From Stenocarpella maydis (lineage: Eukaryota; Ascomycota; Sordariomycetes; Diaporthales; Diaporthaceae): 64,000 nt of DNA. Every line of letters starts with the position of its first letter. Positions within the stretch are counted from its first letter, which is position 1. The notes below the pieces were generated by a model. The model had not been told where the DNA came from. It did no database searches and saw nothing but the letters and a program-made list of their open reading frames with translations. Location of the stretch: NCBI GenBank assembly GCA_002270565.1, contig NQMI01000011.1:353055-417054 (forward strand), written 5' to 3'. Positions 25,100 through 38,200 of the stretch are shown piece by piece. The translations under genes and the position numbers were made by a program.

Positions 25100-26770
25100 T
25101 CACAGCGCAATCCCGCTGTCCCACCAGTGCCCCCCAGAGTGCAGGCGAGGCAGCTCGTCCCAGCCCCACCTCCACCAGCCGTCGCCGGGCCCTCCCAGCC
25201 CAAGGGCGCGGAACAGCGACACGGGCACGGGCTCGAACATCCATATCCCCGACCGCGCGATGTCGTCCAGCATCCAGTACTGCGTGGCGGCGAGCCACGC
25301 GAGCACGAAGGCGAGGTTCCCCGCGCGGGTCACGCACCGCGGCAGCACACCGCCGACCCCCGGCACGGGCGGCAGCGCGCGCAGGGCGGACTGCAGCAGG
25401 ATCCCGGCCCACGAGAGCATGAAGAAGACGGGGGGCGCCCAGGGCTTCCCCGGCGGGATGCAGCTCGCGCTCCCCAGGGCGTGGAGGAAGCCGCTCTGCG
25501 CGAAGGCGAAGAGGCCCGCCGCCGCCCTGCCCGGCGCCGCCCGCTCTGGCCGGCGCCCTGCGAGCCACGCGGCCGGGGCGCCAAACGCGACGCGGAAGGT
25601 CTGGTGCCACCAGCCGCCCCAGAAGCCGGCGAGCCCCCTGTCGAGGACGTTGTGCGTGAAGCCGCCGAACACGGTCGGGTAGTGCCAGAGGTCGGCGCGG
25701 GAGCCGAGGAGGGGCGCGAGGGCGAGGGCGCATGTGAGCTGCCAGGACTTCATGATGAAGGAGACGGCGGTGAGGACGCCCACGAAGGAGAGGGCGGAGC
25801 GGTAGAGGAAGAGGAGCCAGTGCGGGAGGGCGGCGAGGGCTGGGGGGAGGGGGACAGGGACGGTTGATGCGGTGTACTCGGGCCCCAGGAAGAAGTAGGG
25901 GTCCTTCATCATGACCACGCTGAGGGCGTCGAGGGCGAGGTATCCGGCGACAAAGGGGCCCAGCTCGCTGAGGAGCCAGCCCCTGCGCGTGGTGTGGCGG
26001 CGGTAGCCCTGGGGCGTGGACTCGGGGATGGATGCCAGGTCGACCAGCTCGCCGGACTGCGGCTTTTCTGGCCTGGAGAAGTGCGGGACCACGGGGACGC
26101 ACCAGTTCCAGCCGGTGCCGCGAAACGAGGTGACGAGGTCAAACGACCAGTCCAGCCGGGCCAGGAAGGAGCCGTCTTCGGGGTAGGACTGCCAGTAGTA
26201 CTCGTAGCCCTGGGCGAGGCTCCTCGCGATGTCCTCGTCGGGCGCGTCGCCGCTCTGCACAGGCCGGCCATCCTCCTTGCTCTCGGACCCATTCACACCA
26301 GCCCGGGCATCCGCCGGCGGCCGGCGAGCCAGGCGCCTCTCGACCCTCTCGGCGTCAAACTGCGGCCTCATGAACACAAGCAGCGTCAGGTTCCAGATGA
26401 TGCCCCAGGCCTGCATCAGGCCGACCGCATAGCCCATGGCAAAGTTGGGGCTGGTGGCGACAAGCGTCTCGCGCACGTTGCAGGCGATGATGCACAGCAT
26501 GAGCAGGTACCGGGCCCCGAACAGCCAGGGCCGCCTCCGGTGGGGCACGGAGAAGTAGAGGACGGGGAGGGCGAAGGTGACGAGGACGCCCCAGGGCATG
26601 ACGAGCGGCCTGACGGTGCCCAGGGCGAGCTCGCGGGCGTAGTGGGCGCGGTAGAGGCGGCGGACGTGGTCGGCCAGGTCTGCGGGCAGCGGGTCCGGGA
26701 GGCGGGGGGGCATGGTGAGCCGGAGGGAGCGCCCTGAGGTGAAGAGGGCCTTGTCGACGGCGGGCCACAT
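25100..26770 (-). CDS. Wax-synthase-like membrane O-acyltransferase
   Basis: This is a polytopic membrane protein of the fungal wax synthase/MBOAT_2 group, which transfers acyl groups to alcohols, sterols or secondary metabolites; the substrate here is unknown. It is a single exon of 556 aa. The diagnostic block is WHYPTVFGGFTHNV followed by RGLAGFWGGWWHQTFR (about residues 360-397), whose His is the presumed catalytic residue. Hydrophobic segments occur near 55-72, 80-95, 115-140 and several times between 220 and 540. The ATG at 26770 (MWPAVDKALF) was chosen because upstream codons of the same frame lack a further ATG and have poor composition. Third positions are extremely GC-rich, which also creates long open frames on the opposite strand. 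No terpene synthase, polyketide synthase or P450 lies beside it, so it is not evidently part of a biosynthetic cluster. Confidence 0.85.
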   Translation of the reverse strand: MWPAVDKALFTSGRSLRLTMPPRLPDPLPADLADHVRRLYRAHYARELALGTVRPLVMPWGVLVTFALPVLYFSVPHRRRPWLFGARYLLMLCIIACNVRETLVATSPNFAMGYAVGLMQAWGIIWNLTLLVFMRPQFDAERVERRLARRPPADARAGVNGSESKEDGRPVQSGDAPDEDIARSLAQGYEYYWQSYPEDGSFLARLDWSFDLVTSFRGTGWNWCVPVVPHFSRPEKPQSGELVDLASIPESTPQGYRRHTTRRGWLLSELGPFVAGYLALDALSVVMMKDPYFFLGPEYTASTVPVPLPPALAALPHWLLFLYRSALSFVGVLTAVSFIMKSWQLTCALALAPLLGSRADLWHYPTVFGGFTHNVLDRGLAGFWGGWWHQTFRVAFGAPAAWLAGRRPERAAPGRAAAGLFAFAQSGFLHALGSASCIPPGKPWAPPVFFMLSWAGILLQSALRALPPVPGVGGVLPRCVTRAGNLAFVLAWLAATQYWMLDDIARSGIWMFEPVPVSLFRALGLGGPGDGWWRWGWDELPRLHSGGHWWDSGIAL

Positions 26771-28019
26771 TTTGCCGGTGCCGGTGCCAGCGCCCTTGTA
26801 TGGCAGCCAGCTATGAAGGAGGAACTGAGGATTTCCAAAAGCAACAGGGCCTCGGCATGCCGGGTGGAGCTGAGAGGCCAGGGGAGAAGAGCTGTCTGTG
26901 GTGTGGTGTGGTGTGGTCTGGGGGTGGTAGTGCTGTGATGATGTGTGGTGTGCTTGGCAACCAACAACCAGGCAGCACAGAAAGGTTTCCCCTAGTGAAG
27001 GGCCTGACCGACGGGCCCTGAACCGAATGCTCGGGACCCCCGCCCAAGACAAGACAGACAAGCAGCCGGGGCGCGGTCCATCCCGTTTTAAGCTTACCTG
27101 CCCACATGCCGACCGCCCTTGCTGTACGTACCTGATCTAGCTATCTATTCCCTATACCTACTTGGGTAGATCGTGCATATGGTCCGTCCACACATGCTGA
27201 CATCCTGTACACTGTATACCTGGACAAAAAATAAAAGGGGGGCGTATGCTAGTTGGGACGCACCAAGGTCAAGTTTCAATCATGCTTCTTGATCTCGCCT
27301 GTATACCCGATCCCACCTCTGCAACCCACTTGTGCTGTTGCCACTGGTCCATCCCTCCCCCCCAAAACCTGACGAGATAGCTGAACAACCAACCCCCCTT
27401 CGCCTGCTCGCACATAGCCCCATTGATAAACAAAAATGGGCCTCTTATAGAACCCCTTGTCTAATAAGCCTTCAACCCCTCCCCTTCAACCCCAGCCGCC
27501 ATTTCCTTCGCTCCAGTACCCAAACCCGAGACCCCAGCCAGGCTCCGTGGCCCCTCCGATTTGATGATATATTCCAGCTCCATGTTCAGAGAGCAATAAA
27601 GTGCCGCCCGTGTTGACTGCGTGGCTCCATGAGAGCTATCGTACATTGTAGACGAGGAGGGGGTAATGGAAACAAGAAATACAAAGCAGGGCCCGTTCGC
27701 GTGCTGGATCGATGAAACGGTAACAACAGTATATAGGCGCTTGCCATACATTTGCAACCACCCCCCAAAAAAAGAAGAAGAAGCGCGCCGCACCACACCC
27801 AGCAACGAGGCAGATAACCGAACCGATGCCATGCCCACCGTCCACAATTTTGGCCAAGACAGAAACCAAAAAGACCACATAAAAACTAAAAAAAAAAAAA
27901 AAAAAAAAACCAAACAAAGGGAGGGGTATTATAAGAGGCATATGCAAGATAAGTAGACCCTCGGCCAGGAAGTCAGAGGGCCGCCGTGTCCCTCCCAGGC
28001 CACAAACCCGAATTCACTC
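26771..28019. other. Spacer between adenylate cyclase and the acyltransferase
   Basis: This holds the acyltransferase promoter and the adenylate cyclase 3' flank. A run of about 22 A's lies at 27888-27909 on the plus strand (T's on the coding strand of both neighbours). A GTGTGGTGTGGTGTG stretch lies near 26900. No gene is supported. Confidence 0.55.
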
Positions 28020-31000
28020 CTACTCCGTATCGCTGCCCGACATGTCTCGGGCCGACACCATGCCGTCGAGCTCGCCGAATTGCTGCTTGTATCGCTGCAG
28101 CTCCGCCATGGACTCGGCTATGATGTCTAGCACGTTGGTCATGGGTGCCCGCAGGTCATCGAGCCTCGATATCTGCCCGCCACCAGCGGCCAGGTGTCGC
28201 ATCGTCAGCGTCGAGATGCACGTCTGTGCACGCAAATGTCAGCCAGTCGCCCCCTCTCCTCGGGTCTCACCTTGTCGCGCATCCATCATGAACAACGTAC
28301 CTCTATGCGGCTTACTTGGTGTTCCATGAAGTTGACCAGGAACCGCTCCGAGACCTCGCCGCCCCTCTGCTTCATCCGGTCCAGGAGCTCCGTCTCGGGG
28401 GGCTGCAGACCGCGGTCCGAGGCCTCCTCGAGGGTGCTACAGAGCATCTCGAGCCGGAGACTAACCCGCCACAGTGCCCATATCACTTCCGGGTCGAAGG
28501 CGAGCTCCCCGCCCTGTGCTACAGTTGCCGGCAACGACTTCTCCGCCTCTCCGGTCACCTGCTTTTCGTGAAGCAGGTGCTGGTCGATTCGGCCGGCCAG
28601 CGCATGTGGGTACAGCGAGTACACCACCTCGGGGTTCTCGAGCCCCTTGAGCTTCTTCTCGCCCATCTCCTTGACCTCGAAGCCCTGCGAGCTCAGCGAC
28701 CGCAGCTCCTTGCGCACCGCCATCGCAAAGCTGTCGTCTTCGAGCGTGTCCTCGGCACTGTTGACCGGCTCTTGGTACGTCTCCAGGCACCTCTGTATCT
28801 CCGAGATGAAGTCGGACGAGACCGTGATTTGCCCACCGTCTGCGCACGCCGATACGCGCGAGGCCTTGTTGACAATAGGCCCGTAGTAGTCCATGCGCCG
28901 GGTGATGGGGTCGACTTCACAGAGGGGCTCGCCCCAGTGCGTGCCCATCCTCACCGACAGACCTCGGAAGATGAGGTTGTTGTCCTTGTCGAACAAGGGC
29001 TGGCATGACACCGAGTTGAGCATCTCTTGAGGCCAGTTAATGTCAAGCAGCTGCATCTGCACGGAGAAGCACCAGAGGAGGGCTGATGTTGCTGTTGGGA
29101 ACGACACCATGAAGGCATCGCCTTCAGTCTTGACCTCGTAGCCGCCTATACGGCGCAGCTGACGCCTCATCACATCGTTGTGTAGCTTGATGGCGGATCT
29201 CATGGCTGCCGGATACGTCTCCCACAGGTTGGTCGAGTTCTTGATATCGGTAAAGACAATGGCAATAAGGCCCGTCGGCGCCGGCACCTCGGGCTCCAGC
29301 CGCCGCAGGTCCGAGTCCAGCACGTCTGTCTTGCCTGCTCGTTTCGGCTTCCTCGGTTCCCGCGGCAGGATGTCGTCCGTAATGCCGGATGGGTACAGAG
29401 ACATGCTCTGGCCACGGTGCAGGCGTGATCTCTCGTTTCGCTTCTTGAGGTCTGCGATGCTCATCATCATGACCATTATCTTGCCCGTTGCCCCGTACGC
29501 CATGGCGAGGTCTCGCAGCTTTTGCGACGCTCGCATGAGGTCATGGCGCTCGCCTCGTGCGATATCAGCAACCAGCTCCGGCGGTAGGTACTCCCAAATC
29601 TCCTTGGTGGCTATCAGGATGATCTCGTCCGACTCCTTGACAGTCATGTGTGAAACATGCGGCGCCGCCTGAACCGCCGGCATCAGGTCGACGTAGCCAA
29701 AAGCACGAGATACTTCGAGCAGGTCGTTCAATCTCCCGTTTCGAGACACCCAGCCACCGGCGTCTCGGATACGAGATCTCTCACTGGGCTCGGCCGGATC
29801 ATGTTTGCGGGTCAAGAACTTGTGTGATCCGTCCGACTGGATCAGCATCGCTTGCACGTCGCCCACGTTGGCAATGTAGAGTTCCTGCCCCTGAAGGTAC
29901 GCCACCGTGGCCACGCCGCCAGAGTTGAGGTCTTCCTTACTGAGCACTACCGGCTGCGCTGACCCACGGTGGGCCGTCAGAGGCCGGTCCTCGGTGTGTT
30001 GAATTGCCACGGTCACCAAATCCTTGTTCAGTGACAGAAAAGCTCGGCGCATCGCATCCACAGGTGTCTCGTTGAGTCGAGTCTTTAGGGCTTTCAACTC
30101 CATCGACAATATGTGGCCGAAGTTTTCATGGAGGTACTTGGCGATCTTAGAGCCACCACTCGAGAGAGCTTGGCCGTCAAAGAGACCAAGCAGCGTTTCC
30201 GTGTCTGCCGAGTTGAAGCGAGGCACCACCAGGTCGATGGTGGACAGGTGTTCATTCCTGCCCAGGGTGTCTGCCATGCCATATGGCAGAAATCCGGCCA
30301 GCGAACCCGACGTCCGGACCCGGCGGTCCTCGCTCTGGTCAGGTATGCTCGGCTGAATCAGAGTAACATCCATCAACCCAAGCACCCGGAGGTTGAGGAG
30401 TCGGCTGAAGTCGGTATACTGCTCGCGGTTTGCATTCGCAGCACCAAACACAGTCTGCTTGATCTCCAGCCGCCTGTTTCCGGAGAGGTTGAGAAATCTC
30501 AGGTTGGGGTTGAGATTCCAGTTCCAGTCATAGGGCACATTTGAGATGTTATACTTCAAGTAATTACTTCCGCAGTCCAACACAGCAAGCTTCTTGGCTT
30601 TGGAGATGTCGGCAGGAAGGTTTGTGAATTTGTTGCTGTTGATGTGCAGAACCTGGAGGGAGTTGAATTCTTCCAGATCGTCGGCGGGCAGCGTTGTTAG
30701 CTCGTTCCCAGAAAGGTACAGCTCCACAAGCTGCGGCCAGCTTTTGATCGACCTCTGAGGCATGTCGCTCAGGTCGTTGTAGGAAAGGTTGAGGAGTCGT
30801 AGCTCGCTCAACAAGGTTATCTGGTCGAAAACATCATCGTCGAGCTGGTTGTCCGCCAGGTAGAGGTACCTCAAAGACCCTGCGAAGGTATTTGTCAATC
30901 GAGAGCACATGCCAGAATCTTTGCGAGAGGCCAGCATGGGGGTCTGCGGGGTGGTGTTGTTGTTGCTGGTGTTGTTGCTGGTGTTGTTGCTTTGGCTCGT

Positions 31001-34000
31001 TGGGGTTCTCGACATCACAGAAGTCTTGCGGCCGCCCTTGCCGTACACCGATACCACAGAGCTTTTGCGGTCCGGCCCTGCAGGTACCGGAGACGGCCCA
31101 ACACTCAGGAGCGTGCTGGACGCCTGGCTTGGCCGCCTCGTCCCGTCAGGTAGGAGGTCATCCGCGCTAGGAGACGGGCTCAGGCCCCCGGAGGAACTCG
31201 GCTTCAGGGTTATTGAGGGGGCAGCGGATGTCGTTTCGCCAGGTGGTTGCGGCGGCCGGGAGGCCGGCTTCGGGAACGATTCCAGCACGTTTGATGACGC
31301 ATTTAGCGTTTCCAGCTTGTTTGCCCACCAGATTTCCGTGGGCAATTTCCTCATGTTGTTGCCACGGACGTCAAGCACTCTCAGCTCTTGGAGGCAGCCT
31401 ATCTCCGGCGGCAACTCCCCAATGGAGTTTTTCGCAATGCTGAAATGCTCTAAGCGGCGCAAATTACCAATCTGCGGAGGAAGTGACACAAAGTAATTCC
31501 GGTCGAGAACAAGTCGCTCGAGGTTCAAGATGTTCTGGAACGAATCATCAACGCTGGCGAGCTGTGCGTTGGAAAGGTTCAGAAGCTTCAGGGTGGGTAC
31601 AGGGGAGGTGATTTCGAACTTCGTGATCGGGTTTGCGTTCAGCTTCAGGCTCCGTAGTCTCTCAAAGTTGCCGATAAACTGCGAGATAGCATTGTGGTCT
31701 GCCGTCATGATCTCCAGCTTAGGGAGCTCGGATATGACATCGATCGCCGAGATGGCATTGTACTTGACGTCGAGCTCGCGCAAACTCAGCAAGTTCTTGA
31801 ACGAGTCTGGGAGTGCGCCGGAGAGTCTGTTATTGGTGATGACAAGGCGTTCCAAGGACTTGAGGCTGCCAATGTTGTCAGGAAAATTCATAATCAGGTT
31901 GAAGCTCATGTCCAGGTCCACCAAGCTCTCCAGGTCGCACAGAAAACTTGGGAATTTCTCAAGGAAGTTCGAGGAGATGTTCAAGGTCCGCAGCTGGCGG
32001 TAGGCCCCAAAGTAGGGCGGCAGATGCTTGAGCCTGTTATTGGCCAAATTCAGCTTCAGCAGGCCCGTGAGCCCGTTGAGTTCCGCGTGCTCAAGTTGCT
32101 CCAATCGGTTGTTCGACACGTCAAGGTATGTAAGTCTATGGGCGCGGCTGAAGCTGAGCGGCAACTTGCGGGCTTCGTTGTTGTTGTACTTGATATCACG
32201 AAGGTTGACGCAGGAATGGATAAAATCCCTCGGGAGGTCCAGTGACAGGTTTCGCGACAGGTTCAGGGAAATGATCTCTGCAGCTTTCGAGTATAGTGAG
32301 ATGGGAATGGTGATGAGGTTCCGACCTGCCAGGTCAATGTGGTTGAACTTCTGCATGCGACCAAAGCCGAGGTCGTGGGTCTTTGCGTGAAAGTCACTCT
32401 CCTTGGCTGATAAGAAGAGGAATCGACACAGGTAGCTGTTGTCCTCTCGGCCGATGTCCTCGATCCTGTCCCGCTCTTCATAGCCGACTTGCTGGAGAAG
32501 CCTCTTCTGTATCAGAAGAGGGCGCTCAACTTGATTGAGAACGCGGACTAGGTCATGCTTCTTCAGTACGATGTGGTAATTGTCGAGGCTCTCCGTCACG
32601 TAAGACTTCTTGATGATCTGTCCTATAAGATCCTGGACAGATGAATCCAAGGCCATCTGCAACGTTGCGAATGTACCATCCGACCTGAAGACCCGGATGC
32701 AGTACGGCGTGAGTTTCTCTTCTGGCCGGGGCGGGTTCCCAATGTCCTCCAGCTCCGCTGCATGAGAGGGTACGTCCTGTTCCGTCTTCCTGACTGCCCA
32801 GCTGTCCGGTGCGTTCCATACCCCGTTGACACCATTTCTCGACTGTGCTTGTACCTTTTCGGCTTCGTTGTTGGCCATGACACCTGGTGCCATCGGTGTG
32901 AGCGGTGCGTGGCGAGTCACTATGCCTGACATGTCGTCCAGGTCGGTGTCGAGCTTGAAGTAGGTGCCCTTCTCGTTGGAGCGGTCAGTAGGCCCGATGA
33001 AGTCCTCGGAGTCGTCAAACTGTTTGTTGGGCCGGCCTTTCTTGGAGAAGGGAAACTTGTTGTTGAAGGTTGCCTGTCGCCCATTGTCTGGCCGTGTGCG
33101 GTGCGGGGGCTCGATAGACAACTCCTGGCCGATGGCGGACCACCTCTCGCCGTACGGTAGGGGGCCGTCGTCCCTGGTCACGTCCTGGCGCGATTGCGAC
33201 GGCCTGGGCATCCATGTCGATCCAAGCGACTGTGTCGAGGTCGAGAGCTTCTTGTTGAGCGGCGGCCCGAGGTCGTCCTTGTCTCCTTTCTTGTTGCCCC
33301 TTAACCTCCCGAAGAGGCCTTTCCTCTGGTGTGTTGCGTGACCCGGCGATGCAGGGCCGTCGACGCTTCCGCTCTTCATGCCGAGACTGCTGTGGCCACT
33401 GGGCGTTGGGCTCTGCGCCCGAGACCGGGAGCCGTACATTATGTTTGCACCGCCCTTTAACAGGTTGGTGGTGCTGGCCTGCGAGTCTTCCCTGCTTCTC
33501 GATGGGCGCAGGGCCCGCGGATCGTCATTGCTCCGATTGTGTCGGTGCGAGGATGGCTGGCCTTGGGCTATGGAATGAGCGGAGCGGTTCGACGAGGAGG
33601 TCTTTGGTGGGTTTTGGGAGCAGTTATCTGCCGCGTAACGTTCACGGTCGGGGCCGGCGAGGACGCCTCGGACGGGTGCTTCGCCGTAGCGCGCGATATC
33701 CTGCAGTGGCATTTTTTTTAGGTGACTGGGTTGGCAACCAGAATGAAGCCAGTCATGACGTTGTGGGAGAGGAGGGAGCGTCCAGGCCGGGATGGGGTTG
33801 CAAATGTGTTGATTAGGCAAGGCCCGAGTTATATGAAGTGGATTGGAGAAATTAAGTTACAGGGTGGAGATAGGGTTCCGGGATATGAGATAGGTACAGG
33901 AGGGGGGAAGGGGGGGCGGACGCACCTCGGCCTCCTGGTAGAGGAAGGGCACGACTTCTGGTGCCGGGACTGGTGTTCTCGGTCTAGACGAGCACGGTGA

Positions 34001-35203
34001 GGCATCTCGGGTATGGTCTGTGGCATTTGAGTAGTTGCGGTCGCGATGGGGGCGAGGTGCGTGGCTGTACGAGTGAGAGCGGGTCTCCTTTCCTGCAAAG
34101 GAAGGCGGTAGGGAGGTCTCTGAAGAGTCCCGACCGGGGAACTCCTCGCCAAAGAAACCCTGGAGCTTCCTCAGGCCCCCTCCCCTCTGGCCGCTGTTCT
34201 TCGAGGCCTGGCTGCTCGCGGTGGTGGTGATGCTGGCGATGGAGGGCCTCCTTTCGTCGTTGTAGAAAGCCAATGATGCGGACTCTGCCGGGGGCGAGTC
34301 GCTGCCTGTGTGGTTCTGCGTGGGGCGCGCCGCACTGACCGATGCGGATCTAAAGGCGGGAGACATCTGCGATGCGGACGAGAGGTTGTCGCTGGAGTCA
34401 TTGTAGAAGGTAGTCGCCATGGCGGCAGAGCCGTTGGCCGGAGGTGATGTGGACGGGTTGTTGCCATTACTACTGCCTCCTCCCACCGTCCACGGCGCAA
34501 ACTGATGCATAAAAGAAGAAGCTGTAGAGGGGGGGTTGTGTACGATTTGTGGGGCGCGACTCCCGGCGGGCTCTAGGACGGCCAGGTCGCGGCGGTAATT
34601 GGCAAGGTCGCTCATTCTGTGTGCGGCATTGGAAGACGGAGAGGCTGACGACAAAGAAGCACGGGTAAGGGCGGCGTTGGGCTGCCTGGACGCCGGCGAG
34701 ATCTGCGGCTGAGACTCGGCTTCTCTGGAGTCTTTGAGGGACCTGTTACGCAGCGCAGACGCAGTGACATGTCAGTCCTTCACGCCCAAGGCGAGGCTGG
34801 GGACAATAGACCCCGGACGGGACGGGCAGGCTGAGGCATTGATGGGCGCGAAGAGAGTGTGGTGGATCACAAAGATGATGCACTGGCGACAAGAGGAGAG
34901 GCCCATTCGCGGCATGCAAGCTACTCACTTGACTAGGTTCCCGTACTCGTCTGTCTTTAGCCTTGGTGTGGCCTTGCGGAGGCCCTTGGGCGAGGCGGAG
35001 GCTGAGGCGGAGAGGCCTTGGCTGGTTGGTTGGGCGGTCCCTTTGTCTCTGCCTCTGTCTCTGCCTCTGTCTCTGCCTCTGTCCTTGTCCTTGTCCCTTG
35101 GCCTTGGGACATGGGGCAGTGGCTTGACGGTGAGGTCGGAGGCGGCGCTATCGGTGCTCGAGCTCGTCAATGAGCTGAATCGCGAGGGCGCATCTCTCGT
35201 CAT
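28020..35203 (-). CDS. Adenylate cyclase (RA, LRR, PP2C-like, cyclase)
   Basis: This enzyme makes cAMP from ATP at the plasma membrane downstream of Ras and Galpha, controlling growth, development and stress responses. Exons (minus): 34929-35203, 33926-34742, 28301-33700, 28020-28223; 6696 nt, 2231 aa, all in frame. Order: disordered Ser/Pro-rich N-terminus with an RDRG repeat (residues about 35-55); Ras-association domain (about 695-785); leucine-rich repeats (about 815-1165 and 1305-1445, split by a Ser/Thr/Asn-rich linker); PP2C-like domain (about 1505-1780); class III cyclase domain (about 1836-2057). The cyclase core has FTDIKNSTNLWE and EVKTEGDAFMVSF. A C-terminal segment, finished by the last exon, is of the kind that binds CAP. 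It is the ortholog of Neurospora CR-1, Magnaporthe MAC1 and yeast Cyr1. Length fits those proteins. A 4.2-kb upstream spacer is consistent with elaborate regulation. Confidence 0.96.
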
Positions 35204-38200
35204 TGTCAGCTTGCCTTCTTGGTGTCAAGACGGCAATAGAGCCATGCCCTCTTGTTCGGCGTATTATCGAGCTCGCATGGGGAGCATGTGGATGGGGGTG
35301 GGGAAAGAACCACGGCGATGGAGCGAGCCCGGGAGCAAGTTGTGGGGTTGGTGCAGTATAGTTTCCGGTATATGGCAAGGCGTAAGTAGGCTGGTGTTGC
35401 GAGGCGGCCGTGGGCGTGGGCGTGGGCGTGGGTGTATGGCGCAAGGCTCTTAATTGGTATATATGGTTGTGTGTGTATATGCCTGTGTGTTTGCGGAATG
35501 TGGGTGGCACGGCGGGTGGTGGTCGGATGGTTGAACAGCTTGGCAACAGGAGCGAGTAATAAGAAGGTGATGCGAGGCGACGTGTGGGTAGAGAGAGTGC
35601 GGAGTGCAGAATGCAGAGTGCAGAGCTGCAGGCCGGAATGAGAGATGATGAGACACTCGAGATGCTCAGGACCCGGGTAGAGAGGTAGTCCCCCCCCCCG
35701 CCTCCTCTTCAACTGTGACTGACTGACCACACACTGCTGCGACTACGACTTGGGACTACGACTGCGACTGCGACTGCAACTTCAACGACACCAACGACCA
35801 GCGCCCAAGGCAAACCAGCATTCGCGCTGTCGACATGTGGACAGCCCAGGATGGAGACTGGCGAGTGTGTGGAGGCGCTTCCTGCGCGACATATGTACTC
35901 CGTACAAGGTGCGTGTGTCGCCATGTTGGTGCGTGCGTACTTGTCGCCGTTCCACACCTAGTAGAACTGCTAGACCAGATACACCTGGGAGCCAGTCTCA
36001 TTGCTCCCCCGTCCTCTTTTCTCTGCCTTGCCGCTGTCCGCCGCCCCTCCAGGGTGTGACGCTACTTGTCACGGCACCGTCGAGCCCGGGCCTGTCCAAG
36101 TACCGAGGGTCCCAAGGCTATCCCGTGCACAGGGGTGTTGGGTGCTGGGCCCGTTCAAGGTGTCCAGGTACCTACGCTGTGGTGTACCGGGTACGTACTC
36201 GAGCTGCCCCGGAGCTTCACCTTGCTGCCTGGGGAGGTACGAGGTAACGTTCACTTTTGTGTCTCCTCACATGTCCAAAGTCTGTTTATCGACTCAACAG
36301 CACCTTACCAACTGGCCAGGTGGCGCCTCTTCTATGTCAGTCACCTCAACGCTCCAGGATGAGATCGATGTATGCATATTGACTTCATTCGTAGGCTGGA
36401 TAGAAAAAGAACGCAGAGGTTTATCAAACTACCAAGACTAGGTATACATCATCGGAGAACATCTGACTTGTAGGAAGCAGGCAACAACCAGGACGACAAC
36501 ACCAACAGGAGAATTTCCCGCCTCCTAATAATTACCTGAGTGATACAACGGGCAGGGGTCATAAGTGTCTAGTATCTAGGTACTCCGCCACTTGCAGGAG
36601 CTAATGGATCTGGGCCAGCCAAGTGACTCCCCAACTACTATGCAAGTTTGCAGCCCATGGCAAGCTGGTTAGGGAGAGCCAGCATTGAGGGCGGCCAATT
36701 GGTGTGCACCCGTGAATAGCGCTTTGCAAACATTTATTATCCCTTACTATTGTACCGTACTGTGCCGCCCCCATCACCCAACACCGTCGCTTTACACCTT
36801 GTGGCGATCATAAACCACGTCGCAAATGATACTGTATTTGCACGTCTGCCCGCACACCCATACAGCGTCAGTGTACACATCACCAGCCACTGCGTGGTTC
36901 TTGGGGTGAGACCTGATGTCGATAATCAAAGCACCAGGCTCAGAACTGGGCGGCGAGCGGTCTGATTGATTACCCTCATTACATCATCACATTACCCTGC
37001 AGATCTCGCTCTCATCTCCTCCAGTCTCCCAGTCTGCCAGTCTGCGTACCTCCTAGGTATGTACCAGTCTATCATTTCTGCACACGTACGGAGTATCTAC
37101 ATACTTAGAGTTCTTACATAGAGTACCTAGTGTCTCTTAGTCCAGGCTCCCGCCCGTGAGAGCCTTGATTGTGGGGCCGCTTCTCCTAGTGCCCGAATCT
37201 CCGCTTCCATCTCCTACACTAGATACTCCTTGAAGCGAGTTTCAGTCCAGTCTCCAGGGTGCCCCCCCCCACCCCCCGATTTCCCGACAGCTTGACTATC
37301 CAGCCCGGCTACAACGTCCGCACATATCGACTCATGTGTCTATGTTTCAAGCCTCTCTGGCTACCGGGCCAAGCACCCTTGTCTTGGAGCCCCAGTTCGA
37401 CGGCACAACCATAGCATCCTGGCTGGGCCAGTCGACGAGGGCAGGGAGTCAAGCTTGGGCTCTAGCGGCTCCACGACCAAGAACCCCGTAACCACCCAGG
37501 CCGGAACCGAGAGCTTGAAGCAGTCTGGCAGTCTGGCAGTCTGGCCCGCCCTTGGCCGTTCGATAGAGCAGTCTAGTCCCGAGCGCCATGGTCTGAACTG
37601 CGCAAGAGCTGCGTATCAACTTGCCAATAAGGCAGGCCGGCCAGCAGCAGAAGTAGCCGCTCGGGACTACCAACATGTGCATAATCCGCCTTTGCTTATC
37701 TGCCGTGGCGCATATCCTCTCATCAGGTAATCACACCACTCGTCCGCCGCTTCGAATGGCGGTGCTCCATCGGACAACCACTTGGGACCACAGCAGACAA
37801 AATGTCTCGGCATCGCCTTCACAGCGTCTCCCACAAAACAGCGTTTGGGGCAGTTATTCCGAGTTCCTTTCGCTCTCTCACGCCGCTTCGAATATGATCT
37901 GGAGCCCAGCTTCAATCCCGTTCAATCTCACAAAGCCCCAGGGGCCACCCTGCCCTCCCTTCACTAGCCTCCGTACCGGCTTGCACTTTTCGCGGCCACC
38001 ATTCCCCGAGGCCTCATCGTCTGCCCGCCAGCAGCTTCGCCAGCAGAAACAAGCCTCCATGGTTGCGCATAATGACGCCCCGATGAGGTGATCGCTCTGC
38101 GACCAGTCGCCCATGCCGAACTTCAAAGCCTACCAGTCCGTCGGCGTCGTCCGTCGGTTCGCGCCCAACCTCCAACCCTCCGCCACTTCGCTCCTCCGCT

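Noticed and set aside
25037..25867. 276-codon plus-strand open frame
   Set aside because: It is antisense to the acyltransferase gene and exists because that gene's third positions are GC-rich. Composition is Gly/Arg/Glu-rich without a domain. The 357-codon minus frame at 25029-26102 is rejected for the same reason.
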